A stretch of DNA of 64,000 nt from Flavobacterium sp. HBTb2-11-1 (lineage in GTDB: Bacteria; Bacteroidota; Bacteroidia; Flavobacteriales; Flavobacteriaceae). Below, in pieces: positions 43,680 through 51,653 of the stretch. Every line of letters begins with the position of its first letter. The stretch's first letter is position 1. A program made the translations under genes and the position numbers. The notes under the pieces were generated by a model. It saw only the letters and a list, made by a program, of their open reading frames with translations. It was not told where the DNA came from and did not search any database. The stretch lies in assembly GCF_009826975.1 (NCBI RefSeq), contig NZ_WUMO01000013.1, forward strand, positions 1 to 64,000. The letters are read 5' to 3'.

Positions 43680-45152
43680 ATGCTTAACAACTTCAAAATG
43701 TCAATGCTTTCCCTTCGTACCAGGATTTTCCTGTCGATGATTGTATTGATTGTTGTGGCATCGTTTTTATTGGCTTCGATTTCGATTATTCAGTTTAAGA
43801 CTGAGGCCAAAGAATATCATCAGGAACGTTTAGAACGAAAAGAAAATGCGGTAAAAGAACATATTAATTATGTTTTGGCGACTACAACTTATCCTTTGAA
43901 AACGCAGAATTTGGATTTGATTTTTAAAGATAAAATCCACGAGTTGGCGCAGATTCACAAAATTGAAATCAATATTTACAGCCTTGACGGAAAGCTTTTA
44001 AAATCTTCAAAAGAGTCATTTGCGGTTGATAAAATAGCACCGCCAATTCCAGAATACATTCTTAAACTTGTTCGTTCTTCTATTGAAAAACGTTTTGTGG
44101 ATATTAAAACCATCGACGGAGTTAAGAACAGATCTTCATACAGTTTAATAAAAGACGAAAAATTCAAACCACTCGGAATCCTAAATCTTCCTTATTTAGA
44201 AGATGATGGTTATTACGATAATGAGTTGAATACCTTCCTGATTCGTCTGAGTCAGGTTTATTCTTTTATGCTGATTGTCGCTTTTGCTTTGGCGTATTTC
44301 CTTTCGACTTATATCACGAAATCATTAAAAACCATTTCCGATCGTTTGGAAGAAACCAATCTGGATCAGAAAAACGAGAAAATTGTTTTAGAGGCCAACA
44401 GCAAAGAAGTCAACTTCCTGATCAAAGCCTATAACGGAATGGTGGACAAACTCGAAACGAGTGCCATTAAATTAGCGCAAAGTGAAAGAGAAGAAGCTTG
44501 GCGCGAAATGGCAAAACAAGTGGCGCACGAAATTAAAAATCCGCTTACGCCGATGCGTTTGACGGTTCAGAGTTTCCAGAGAAAATTTGATCCGAATGAT
44601 CCTGATGTGAAGCAGAAAATGAACGATTACTCCGAAACTTTAATTCAGCAAATTGATACAATGACATCGGTAGCTTCGGCATTTTCGAACTTTGCTTCGA
44701 TGCCAGCGCAGCAAAATGAAACACTTAATGTGGTTGAGGTTGTAGAATTGGCTTTGGATATTTTCAACGAAGATTATATTGTTTTCGAAAAAGAAGAAGA
44801 AGAAATCATTTCCAAAATGGATCGAACACAATTAATTCGTGTCATTACCAATTTGGTTAAAAATGCCACACAGGCCATTCCGGAAAGCCAGTTTCAGAAA
44901 TCAATAGTAGTTTCGGTAAAAAGAAGTGACAACAATGTTGAAATCGCCGTAAAAGACAACGGAATCGGAATCCAAAAACAAGATATAGGCAGAATCTTCG
45001 AACCTAAATTTACGACCAAAACCAGCGGTATGGGACTTGGACTTGGAATTATCAAAAACATTATAGAAAATTACAAAGGAACAATTACCTTTGAATCAAC
45101 TTACGGAAAAGAAACTACGTTTACAGTTTCTCTACCTATCACCAACTCATAA
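43680..45152 (+). CDS. Sensor histidine kinase (NtrY-like)
   Basis: A 490-residue membrane kinase: a transmembrane helix (about 16-38), an extracytoplasmic sensor of ~150 residues, a second helix near 198-218, and a HAMP linker. The HisKA domain follows with the phospho-acceptor H283 in QVAHEIKNPLTPMRL. The HATPase domain has N-box NLVKNATQAI, G1 VKDNGIGI and G2 GMGLGLGI. The HEIKNPLTP form is typical of NtrY-like kinases. No response regulator is adjacent. It is 11 nt upstream of the crotonase gene. Confidence 0.9.
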   Translation: MLNNFKMSMLSLRTRIFLSMIVLIVVASFLLASISIIQFKTEAKEYHQERLERKENAVKEHINYVLATTTYPLKTQNLDLIFKDKIHELAQIHKIEINIYSLDGKLLKSSKESFAVDKIAPPIPEYILKLVRSSIEKRFVDIKTIDGVKNRSSYSLIKDEKFKPLGILNLPYLEDDGYYDNELNTFLIRLSQVYSFMLIVAFALAYFLSTYITKSLKTISDRLEETNLDQKNEKIVLEANSKEVNFLIKAYNGMVDKLETSAIKLAQSEREEAWREMAKQVAHEIKNPLTPMRLTVQSFQRKFDPNDPDVKQKMNDYSETLIQQIDTMTSVASAFSNFASMPAQQNETLNVVEVVELALDIFNEDYIVFEKEEEEIISKMDRTQLIRVITNLVKNATQAIPESQFQKSIVVSVKRSDNNVEIAVKDNGIGIQKQDIGRIFEPKFTTKTSGMGLGLGIIKNIIENYKGTITFESTYGKETTFTVSLPITNS

Positions 45153-45163
45153 AATATAGCGTC

Positions 45164-45946
45164 ATGAACTACGAAAATATCTTAATTTCTATTGAAGAAA
45201 AAGTTGCTACAATTACGATTAACAGACCAACGAAATTAAATGCTTTAAACAAAGCTACAATTAGTGATTTGAGTAATGCAATTCAGGCATTAGCAAAAAA
45301 CGATGATATTCGTGTTATTGTTTTAACGGGAAGCGGGGAAAAAGCTTTTGTAGCTGGAGCAGATATTTCGGAGTTTGCAAATTACACCACTGTTGAAGGT
45401 GCGCAATTGGCTGCTGAAGGACAAGAATCTTTATTTGATTTTATCGAAAATCTTAAAAAACCAGTTATTGCTGCCGTTAACGGTTTCGCTCTTGGCGGTG
45501 GACTAGAATTGGCAATGGCTTGTCATTTCAGGATCGCTTCAGACAATGCGAAAATGGGACTTCCAGAAGTTACTTTAGGGCTAATTCCTGGTTACGGCGG
45601 AACACAGCGTTTACCACAATTAATTGGAAAAGGCCGTGCAATGGAAATGATTATGACAGCAGCAATGATTACTGCCGAACAAGCAAAAGAATATGGTTTA
45701 GTAAATCATGTTGTGCCTCAAGAAGAATTATTGTCGTTTACAAACGTAATCGCTCAGAAAATCATTAAAAATGCTCCTTTTGCTATCGGAAAAGCTATAA
45801 AATCAATCAATGCCAATTTTAAAGATGGTAAAAATGGTTTTGATACTGAAATAAAATCATTTGGAGAATGTTTCGGAACACAGGATTTTAAAGAAGGAAC
45901 AACAGCCTTTTTAGAAAAACGTAAAGCAGAATTTACAGGAAAATAA
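45164..45946 (+). CDS. Enoyl-CoA hydratase/isomerase family protein (crotonase)
   Basis: A 260-residue crotonase-fold enzyme. The oxyanion-hole segments AGADISEFA (near 65-75) and GFALGGGLELAMAC (near 108-121) are intact, and the two usual catalytic glutamates fit GGGLELAMAC and LPEVTLGLIPGYGG. It is most likely an enoyl-CoA hydratase of fatty acid or amino acid breakdown; the exact substrate is not evident. It lies 11 nt after the kinase gene and is closed by a 31-bp perfect inverted repeat. Confidence 0.92.
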   Translation: MNYENILISIEEKVATITINRPTKLNALNKATISDLSNAIQALAKNDDIRVIVLTGSGEKAFVAGADISEFANYTTVEGAQLAAEGQESLFDFIENLKKPVIAAVNGFALGGGLELAMACHFRIASDNAKMGLPEVTLGLIPGYGGTQRLPQLIGKGRAMEMIMTAAMITAEQAKEYGLVNHVVPQEELLSFTNVIAQKIIKNAPFAIGKAIKSINANFKDGKNGFDTEIKSFGECFGTQDFKEGTTAFLEKRKAEFTGK

Positions 45947-45950
45947 TTTT

Positions 45951-46045
45951 CTTAACCGCAAAGTTCGCAAAGATTTACGCAAGGTTCGCAAAGTTTTTAA
46001 ATTTTCTTGCGTGCTTTGCGTAAATCTTTGCGAACTTTGCGGTTA
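45951..46045. repeat. 31-bp perfect inverted repeat (cgcaaagttcgcaaag words)
   Basis: TTAACCGCAAAGTTCGCAAA(...)CAA (45951-45981) is the exact reverse complement of 46015-46045, with a 33-nt loop of related words. It begins 5 nt after the crotonase stop and could act as a terminator or RNA-end protector. Confidence 0.85.
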
Positions 46046-46079
46046 AATAACAATACTGAGATTCGCAAGCCAAAACCTA

Positions 46080-46112
46080 GAACCTCAGCATCTTAGAACC
46101 TTAGCACCTTAA
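46080..46112. repeat. Word-like repeat (cctcagcatcttagaaccttagcacctt)
   Basis: Same vocabulary as 19594-19635 and 47640-47735, directly upstream of the 132-aa gene. Confidence 0.5.
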
Positions 46113-46120
46113 AAAAAAAA

Positions 46121-46519
46121 ATGTACGAATCAATATTTGCCCTTTTTTGTGAACGAGTTAAAGAAAGCATCCAAAGCGGAACTTTCGCTAAACTGACTTT
46201 GGCCAAAACCATGGGGGATACAGAACTTAAAAATGTTTATTTCAGATTGGTTCTCAATGAAGACAATACATTTTCAATTTCGCTGACTTTTAGATATAAA
46301 ACAGAAGAGATAGAAAGTATTCACACTTTAGATGAAGCCTTATTAATTTTAGGCACGTACATCAAAAATCCTTTTTTAACTGCGCTTTTATTTACAACTG
46401 ACGATGATGTTACGTTTAAAGTAAATAAAAAGAATGCTGGAAGTATAATCGAACAAGCGCCAACGTTTAAAAATGCCTCGCCAGTTATGTTGGAAATGAT
46501 TGAAAAAGGAATTGTTTAA
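46121..46519 (+). CDS. Hypothetical protein, 132 aa
   Basis: A soluble protein without a signal peptide, composed of short helices and a beta-rich centre (VYFRLVLNEDNTFSISLTFRYK). I do not recognise it. The ATG follows a run of nine A residues at the end of a word-like repeat. No neighbour is close enough to suggest an operon. Confidence 0.65.
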   Translation: MYESIFALFCERVKESIQSGTFAKLTLAKTMGDTELKNVYFRLVLNEDNTFSISLTFRYKTEEIESIHTLDEALLILGTYIKNPFLTALLFTTDDDVTFKVNKKNAGSIIEQAPTFKNASPVMLEMIEKGIV

Positions 46520-46616
46520 ATAATATTTTAGTTAATCCTGAAGTAAAGAAAATCATTGATGCGTTTTGAGAAATCACAAAAAATGTTTTTTGGTTTCTAA
46601 GAATTTATTCTAAAAT

Positions 46617-46946
46617 TTAACCCTCAACTTTTTGTTTGTTTTGTCGTTTTAAATTTTCAATTTGGCATTCAATATCAAATATATCATTATTGATTTTTTG
46701 AAAATGCATGTAACAGCCTGCTGGGACTGCAAACAGTAAAATTAAAGCAAACAGTAAAACAGAATCGTGATAACCCATTCTATCAGCTAGCATTCCCTTT
46801 CTTAGAGGAATATATGGGCCAACAAAAGGTGTAATAATTCCAACGGCAATCAATCTCCAAATTTTCCACTTTTCTTTTGGGAGTTTTTTTAATTGTTTTT
46901 CGAGATCCTTTATTTCGTTTTCTAAATTGATTTCAAATTCATTCAT
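46617..46946 (-). CDS. Small membrane protein, 109 aa
   Basis: An N-terminal coiled coil (EINLENEIKDLEKQLKKLPKEKWK) is followed by two hydrophobic segments (about 31-45 and 63-79) and a C-terminal charged helix. Family unknown. It lies 33 nt downstream of the DtxR-type gene on the same strand, so it may be cotranscribed with it. Confidence 0.65.
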   Translation of the reverse strand: MNEFEINLENEIKDLEKQLKKLPKEKWKIWRLIAVGIITPFVGPYIPLRKGMLADRMGYHDSVLLFALILLFAVPAGCYMHFQKINNDIFDIECQIENLKRQNKQKVEG

Positions 46947-46979
46947 AATTTATAGTTCGATTTTACCTTTTAGGATGTT

Positions 46980-47633
46980 TTAAACCAACTTCACAAACAA
47001 ATTAGAAGCAATTTTATTCGAGATAGATAATTCTCTTTGATTAACTTTAATTCTCACCGATAAATCGAAAGATTCTTTAGATAAAAATTCAATTTTAGAA
47101 CCCAAAGCAATTTCTTGTTTATCAAGATATTTCAAGAACTCCGAAGAAGTATCTTTTACACCTACGCAAACGCCAGTCTGATTTTCTTCTAACTCAGACA
47201 AAAGTTGTTTTTCGATTTTGATAATTCGTCCGTTTGCATCGGGAATTGGATCTCCGTGTGGATCTTCAGTAGGATTTCCAAGAAAATCATCCAATCGGTT
47301 AATCAGTTGCTCTGATTTGATATGTTCTAATTGTTCGGCGATTTCATGAACCTCATCCCAGCTGAAATTCAATTTTTCAACCAAGAATACTTCCCATAAA
47401 CGATGTTTTCTCACAATCATTTTGGCAGCCAGTTTTCCATTTTCAGTCAAAGAAACTCCTTGATATTTTTTATAATTCACCAAATCTTTCTCTGCCAGCT
47501 TTTTAAGCATATCGGTTACAGAGGAAGCTTTCGTTTCCATAATTTCTGCAATTGCATTCGTGCTGACTTCTGTTTCTGATGCAGCAGTCAGATGATAGAT
47601 TGATTTAAGGTAGTTTTCTTCTGAAAAAGTCAT
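46980..47633 (-). CDS. DtxR/MntR family metal-dependent repressor
   Basis: A 217-residue metalloregulator. The N-terminal winged helix (EENYLKSIYHL, TNAIAEIMETKASSVTDMLKKLAEKDLV) is followed by the metal-binding dimerisation domain (KHRLWEVFLVEKLNFSWDEVHEIAEQLEHIKS). A C-terminal FeoA/SH3-like domain lies at about 150-217, as in the longer DtxR/IdeR/MntR proteins. It is the likely reader of the TTTAGA-N4-TCTAAA palindromes at the NRAMP and TonB-receptor promoters. The metal specificity (Mn or Fe) cannot be fixed from sequence; adjacency to NRAMP favours Mn. Confidence 0.92.
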   Translation of the reverse strand: MTFSEENYLKSIYHLTAASETEVSTNAIAEIMETKASSVTDMLKKLAEKDLVNYKKYQGVSLTENGKLAAKMIVRKHRLWEVFLVEKLNFSWDEVHEIAEQLEHIKSEQLINRLDDFLGNPTEDPHGDPIPDANGRIIKIEKQLLSELEENQTGVCVGVKDTSSEFLKYLDKQEIALGSKIEFLSKESFDLSVRIKVNQRELSISNKIASNLFVKLV

Positions 47634-47639
47634 TTCTTT

Positions 47640-47735
47640 TGAGGTTCTAAGGTTCTAGGGGGCTGAGGTTCTAAGGTTTTGTTTTAAAGTTTTCGAGAGA
47701 AACCTTAGAACCTTAGCAACTCAGTACCTCAGCAC
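47640..47735. repeat. Word-like inverted repeat (aggttctaaggttctag)
   Basis: AGGTTCTAAGGTTCTAGGGGGCTGAGGTTCTAAGG faces CCTTAGAACCTTAGCAACTCAGTACCTCAGCACCTT in the gap between the NRAMP gene stop and the DtxR gene start. Confidence 0.7.
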
Positions 47736-47738
47736 CTT

Positions 47739-49607
47739 TTATTTAACAATCAACAAAGGTATCGAAATTTTATGTCTCAATTTATCTACTGTTGTGCCGA
47801 AAAGAATATCTTTTAGTCCAGTGTGGCCGTGGGTTCCCATAACGAGAATGTCGAATTGTCCATCGTTTATTATTTTCGGAATTATTTTGTCTGGTTTTCC
47901 AAAACCAAGTTCTGTTTTGATCTTGAATCCTTTTTCTGAAAGCATGTCTTTGTATTTCAGCAATAATTTTTCGTCTATTGTGGTTTCATAATCATGAATG
48001 TGCACTCCATACATTAAGGCACCTACCGTTTCTACGATGTGAATGAGGGTGTATTCCGTGTCAATGCCCCCCAATTCAAAGGCTTTATTCAGAGCCGCTT
48101 CGTCAGCACTTGAAAAATCTACAGAGACAGCAATGTTTTTGATGCTCTTGCTTTCTCTTGGTGAAAACTTCAGTTTAAGATTATGAGGCGAATGATTTAT
48201 AGCTTTTGATTTGAATTTGGCAATAAAAGGTTTGAAAACGATGTACAATAATAATGCTGCGAACGCAAAAGCAAGAGGGACAACCGTAAACCAAAGCACC
48301 ATTGGATGATTGGAGCTTGCTAACCAAGAAGTGATTTCGTCATAAACTAATTTAGCATTCAAAGAAACAATGATGGAAGCAATAATCCAAGAAACGATCT
48401 GTGTGGTTTTAGAAATATGAAAACCTTTCATTTTAGATTTATCACTCACAAAGTGAATTAGCGGAATAATGGCAAATCCTAATTGTAAACTCAAAATGAC
48501 CTGACTTAGAATTAGCAGTTTTCCAGTAACACTTTCGCCATAAATTAAAATCACGATTACGGCAGGAATAATAGCAATCAAACGGGTTATGATTCTACGA
48601 ACCCAAGGCTGAATTCTAAAATGAAGATAACCTTCCATTACAATTTGTCCAGCAAGTGTTCCCGTTACCGTTGAACTCTGTCCAGCAGCGATTAAAGCAA
48701 CAGCAAATAAAATAGGCGCCCATTTGGTTCCTAAAAGCGGTTCAAGAAATTGGTGCGCATCTTGAATTTCGGCAACTTCAAACATTCCGTTTTTATGGAA
48801 AGTCGCGGCGGCAAGAATTAGAATCGCAGCATTTACGAAGAAAGCTAGATTTAAAGCAATTGTGGAATCGATCAAATTATATTTTAAAGCTTGTTTGATT
48901 CCTGCTGGAGTTCTGTCAAATTTTCTTGTTTGCACTAAAGACGAATGCAAGTACAAGTTGTGTGGCATTACAGTCGCCCCAATAATTCCGATGGCAATAT
49001 ACAAGGCTGCTGAATTTGGAATCGAAGGAATAAGTCCAGCTAAAACTTTGTGCACCTCTGGTTCTGCAAAAATCATTTCGAAAATGAAAGAGAACCCAAT
49101 AATCGCCACTAAAGCAATAATGAATGCTTCCATCTTACGAATTCCTTTATTGATCAGGAAAAGCAGTAAAAAAGTGTCTAAAACGGTAATGAGAACAGCT
49201 TCGAGTAGCGGAATCCCGAAAAGCAGATTAATTCCGATCGCCATTCCGAGAACTTCAGCCAAATCGCAGGCAGCAATGGCAATTTCAGCGAGGAAATATA
49301 GAATGTAGTTGATGTATTTGGAATAGGTTTCTCTAGAGGCTTGCGCAAGATCGCGCTGTGTTACGATTCCGAGGCGGGCACTTAAACTCTGCAACAGCAA
49401 AGCCATTAAGTTACTCATCAATAAAACCCAGACTAAAGTATATCCGAATTGGCTTCCGCCGGCAATATCGGTTGCCCAGTTTCCTGGATCCATGTAGCCA
49501 ACGCTTACCAAATAAGCTGGGCCTAGAAAGGCTAAAATTTTTCTAAAACCCTTTTTTTTATTTTCTGTAGAAACTGATTCGTGGACTTCTTCTAAAGATT
49601 TGGTCAT
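47739..49607 (-). CDS. NRAMP metal transporter fused to a universal stress protein domain
   Basis: A 622-residue fusion. The N-terminal ~440 residues are an NRAMP/MntH divalent metal transporter with the metal-binding motifs DPGNWATD (residues 41-48) and MPHNLYLHSS, in about eleven helices. Residues ~475-622 form a UspA domain with the ATP-binding pattern MGTHGHTGLKDILFGTT near the end. The family takes up Mn(II) or Fe(II) with protons; the Usp domain could sense nucleotide or stress. Its promoter (TTG-N22-TATATTTG) and an adjacent TTTTAGAC-GA-GTCTAAAA palindrome are just upstream, and the DtxR-type gene follows. Confidence 0.93.
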   Translation of the reverse strand: MTKSLEEVHESVSTENKKKGFRKILAFLGPAYLVSVGYMDPGNWATDIAGGSQFGYTLVWVLLMSNLMALLLQSLSARLGIVTQRDLAQASRETYSKYINYILYFLAEIAIAACDLAEVLGMAIGINLLFGIPLLEAVLITVLDTFLLLFLINKGIRKMEAFIIALVAIIGFSFIFEMIFAEPEVHKVLAGLIPSIPNSAALYIAIGIIGATVMPHNLYLHSSLVQTRKFDRTPAGIKQALKYNLIDSTIALNLAFFVNAAILILAAATFHKNGMFEVAEIQDAHQFLEPLLGTKWAPILFAVALIAAGQSSTVTGTLAGQIVMEGYLHFRIQPWVRRIITRLIAIIPAVIVILIYGESVTGKLLILSQVILSLQLGFAIIPLIHFVSDKSKMKGFHISKTTQIVSWIIASIIVSLNAKLVYDEITSWLASSNHPMVLWFTVVPLAFAFAALLLYIVFKPFIAKFKSKAINHSPHNLKLKFSPRESKSIKNIAVSVDFSSADEAALNKAFELGGIDTEYTLIHIVETVGALMYGVHIHDYETTIDEKLLLKYKDMLSEKGFKIKTELGFGKPDKIIPKIINDGQFDILVMGTHGHTGLKDILFGTTVDKLRHKISIPLLIVK

Positions 49608-49626
49608 TGTAAAAGTATTGTTTTCA

Positions 49627-49680
49627 CAAATATAGAGAAAAATTATATTCGCGAAACAATATTTTTAGACGAGTCTAAAA
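49627..49680 (-). promoter_or_regulatory. NRAMP-gene promoter with palindromic operator
   Basis: On the minus strand a TTG (49657-49659) and TATATTTG (49627-49634) are 22 nt apart, 19 nt before the ATG. Just upstream of the -33 lies the perfect palindrome TTTTAGAC-GA-GTCTAAAA (49663-49680). The core is shared with the TonB-receptor promoter at 51623-51638. Confidence 0.75.
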
Positions 49681-49681
49681 C

Positions 49682-50074
49682 TTAAATGTTAGAATTTAAA
49701 CAATTCGGACATAATCCTGATAAGGTAAAGTTGATTTCATTCACTTTGTAATTGTGAGGCATAATGTAACTCGGTTTTACATTTTCAAGACAAGTAATCT
49801 CGTGACAATTTTCACAGCTAAAATGTGCGTGGTTATGGATGTGTACGCGCTGATGCGAATGATTGCATTTGGCATATTTTACCGTTCCGTCTAGATTTGA
49901 AATTTTATGAATAACATCTTCATTAATCAAACGATCCAAAATTCTGTAAATGGTAACGCGATCGCACAAATCATTTAATTGTTTGTGAATTTCGGTGTGT
50001 GAAAGAGCCGTCTTAGATTTTTCAAATACCTCTAAAACAGCTGTTTTTGCTGCGGTATTACGTGTAGTTTTCAT
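49682..50074 (-). CDS. Fur family transcriptional regulator (Zur-like)
   Basis: A 130-residue Fur-family repressor. The DNA-binding domain contains LSHTEIHKQLNDLCDRVTIYRILDRL, and the metal region has a His-rich stretch (HSHQRVHIHNHAHFSCENC). The structural zinc CxxC pairs are C87-C90 and C122-C125. At 130 residues with this His/Cys distribution it is more like Zur than iron-sensing Fur, but the metal is not certain. It is divergent from merC, and their shared 93-nt gap carries two palindromes that overlap the merC promoter. Confidence 0.92.
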   Translation of the reverse strand: MKTTRNTAAKTAVLEVFEKSKTALSHTEIHKQLNDLCDRVTIYRILDRLINEDVIHKISNLDGTVKYAKCNHSHQRVHIHNHAHFSCENCHEITCLENVKPSYIMPHNYKVNEINFTLSGLCPNCLNSNI

Positions 50075-50098
50075 TTTTTATGAAATTAAAAATTAAAC

Positions 50099-50148
50099 GC
50101 AACAATGTTGCAATTGATAAAATTGTATATATTTGCAACAAAATTGCA
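50099..50148 (+). promoter_or_regulatory. merC promoter overlapped by two Fur/Zur-type palindromes
   Basis: TTG (50108-50110) and TATATTTG (50128-50135) are 17 nt apart, 32 nt before the merC ATG. The palindrome GCAACAATGTTGC (50099-50111) covers the -33 and TGCAA-N5-TTGCA (50134-50148) begins within the -7. Binding there would block polymerase. The divergent Fur-family gene starts 24 nt to the left. Confidence 0.75.
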
Positions 50149-50167
50149 TTAAGCAAAAGTACACATA

Positions 50168-50521
50168 ATGAAGAAAATAAGCACATCCTTTTACGATATT
50201 TTAGGAATTTCTAGCGCGACCATATGTTTGGTTCATTGTTTGATTTTTCCTCTTTTGACAATCCTTCCTTTAGGGCTGAGTCACAATCCAATTATAGATT
50301 TACTATTTGCTTCGATAGGTTTATTTGCAATTCTCAAAATTATAAAAAAATCATCTCTTTTGGTATCGTCCATTTTAGTTGTTTCAATGGCGCTGATTTG
50401 GATTAGTGTTTTGACAGAACTTCTTTTAGATATTCATCTTGATTTGATTTATTTCGGAGGATTCGGAATGATCATCGGGCATTTAATTAACTACAAATTA
50501 CATAGAAATCAAAATCATTAA
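50168..50521 (+). CDS. MerC domain protein
   Basis: A 117-residue membrane protein of the MerC family with four predicted helices. The conserved Cys-His segment ATICLVHCLIFPLL lies at about residues 17-30. MerC proteins were named for mercury transport, but chromosomal forms in Bacteroidota are often linked to Zur, which fits the divergent Fur-family gene and the palindromes over this promoter. It is 10 nt upstream of the flavoprotein gene, so the two are probably one transcript. Confidence 0.88.
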   Translation: MKKISTSFYDILGISSATICLVHCLIFPLLTILPLGLSHNPIIDLLFASIGLFAILKIIKKSSLLVSSILVVSMALIWISVLTELLLDIHLDLIYFGGFGMIIGHLINYKLHRNQNH

Positions 50522-50531
50522 AAATAGAAAT

Positions 50532-51437
50532 ATGGAACAGAAGCATTTTGAGGTGATTATCATTGGCGGCAGCTACAGCGGATTGTCTGCAGCTATGAGT
50601 TTAGGACGTTCTTTGCGTCAGGTTTTAGTTATCGACAGTGGTCTGCCTTGTAACAGACAAACACCGCATTCTCATAATTTTATTACACAAGATGGTGAAA
50701 AGCCAGCGGTTATTTCGGCGAAGGCCAAACTGCAAGTAGACGTTTATAAAACAGTTCAATTCTATAATGGGCTTGCGGTAAAAGCTCTTAAAACAGAAAA
50801 TGGTTTCGAAATTGAGACAGAATCAGGAGCCATTTTTACTACAAGAAAAGTTTTGTTTGCAACTGGAGTTAAAGATCTGCTGCCGGACATTGAAGGTTTT
50901 GCCAACTGCTGGGGGATTTCGGTTTTGCATTGTCCGTATTGTCACGGTTACGAAGTTAAAAATGAAAAAACAGCCATTATTGCCAATGGAGAAATGGGTT
51001 TTGAATTTGCAAAATTGATTTCGAATTGGACAAAAGACCTTCGTTTGTGTACAAATGGAAAATCAGAATTGACTTCAGACCAAACGCAAACTCTTAAAAA
51101 ACATGGGGTTTTAATTTTAGAAGAGGAAATAGATTCTTTTGATCATATGGATGGATATGTTAAAAATATCATTTTTAGAAATGGGGAAAAAATAGATGTG
51201 AAAGCGATTTATGCAAGACCGCCTTTTAAACAGCATTGTACAATTCCCGAAACTTTAGGATGTGATATTAGCGAGCAAAGTTTATTAAAAGTGGATGCGA
51301 TGCAAAAAACAAACATTCCAGGCATTTTCGCTAGTGGAGATTGCACAACCCCAATGCGATCTGTGGCGATTGCTGTTTCTACCGGCTCTTTTGCTGGAGC
51401 GGTCATAAATAAAGAACTTATTGACGAAGATTTTTGA
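50532..51437 (+). CDS. Thioredoxin-reductase-like FAD oxidoreductase
   Basis: A 301-residue flavoprotein. The FAD-binding motif GGSYSG lies near residue 13 and the redox-active CxxC is C134-PY-C137 (HCPYCHGYE), as in thioredoxin reductase. The C-terminal FAD motif FASGDC is near residue 265. It probably reduces a disulfide or metal-thiol partner; the partner is not known. It is cotranscribed with merC. Confidence 0.92.
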   Translation: MEQKHFEVIIIGGSYSGLSAAMSLGRSLRQVLVIDSGLPCNRQTPHSHNFITQDGEKPAVISAKAKLQVDVYKTVQFYNGLAVKALKTENGFEIETESGAIFTTRKVLFATGVKDLLPDIEGFANCWGISVLHCPYCHGYEVKNEKTAIIANGEMGFEFAKLISNWTKDLRLCTNGKSELTSDQTQTLKKHGVLILEEEIDSFDHMDGYVKNIIFRNGEKIDVKAIYARPPFKQHCTIPETLGCDISEQSLLKVDAMQKTNIPGIFASGDCTTPMRSVAIAVSTGSFAGAVINKELIDEDF

Positions 51438-51453
51438 TGCATTCGTAAAATTC

Positions 51454-51518
51454 TCTCGCAAAGTCGCAGAGCCACCAAGTTTTTAAAAAAAGCTTTGCGA
51501 CTTAGCGTCTTTGCGAGA
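51454..51518. repeat. Inverted word-like repeat (tctcgcaaagtcgc)
   Basis: TCTCGCAAAGTCGC (51454-51467) faces GCGTCTTTGCGAGA (51505-51518), one mismatch, downstream of the flavoprotein gene. It shares the cgcaaag vocabulary with 45951-46045 and may end the merC transcript. Confidence 0.65.
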
Positions 51519-51622
51519 TTAAACAAAAATGCTTACGATTCTTAAAAATTGAAATATAACATATTGAATTCAATCAGTTTGAAAATTTTTGCTTTAAGAA
51601 TAATTATTTGTCAAATTTAATT

Positions 51623-51638
51623 TTTAGATTTGTCTAAA
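51623..51638 (+). promoter_or_regulatory. TonB-receptor promoter with palindromic operator
   Basis: The perfect palindrome TTTAGA-TTTG-TCTAAA contains the -7 element TAGATTTG (51625-51632), 21 nt before the ATG at 51654. It shares the TTTAGA-N4-TCTAAA frame with the NRAMP operator at 49663-49680. Confidence 0.75.
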
Positions 51639-51653
51639 TTTAATTTTAAAATA

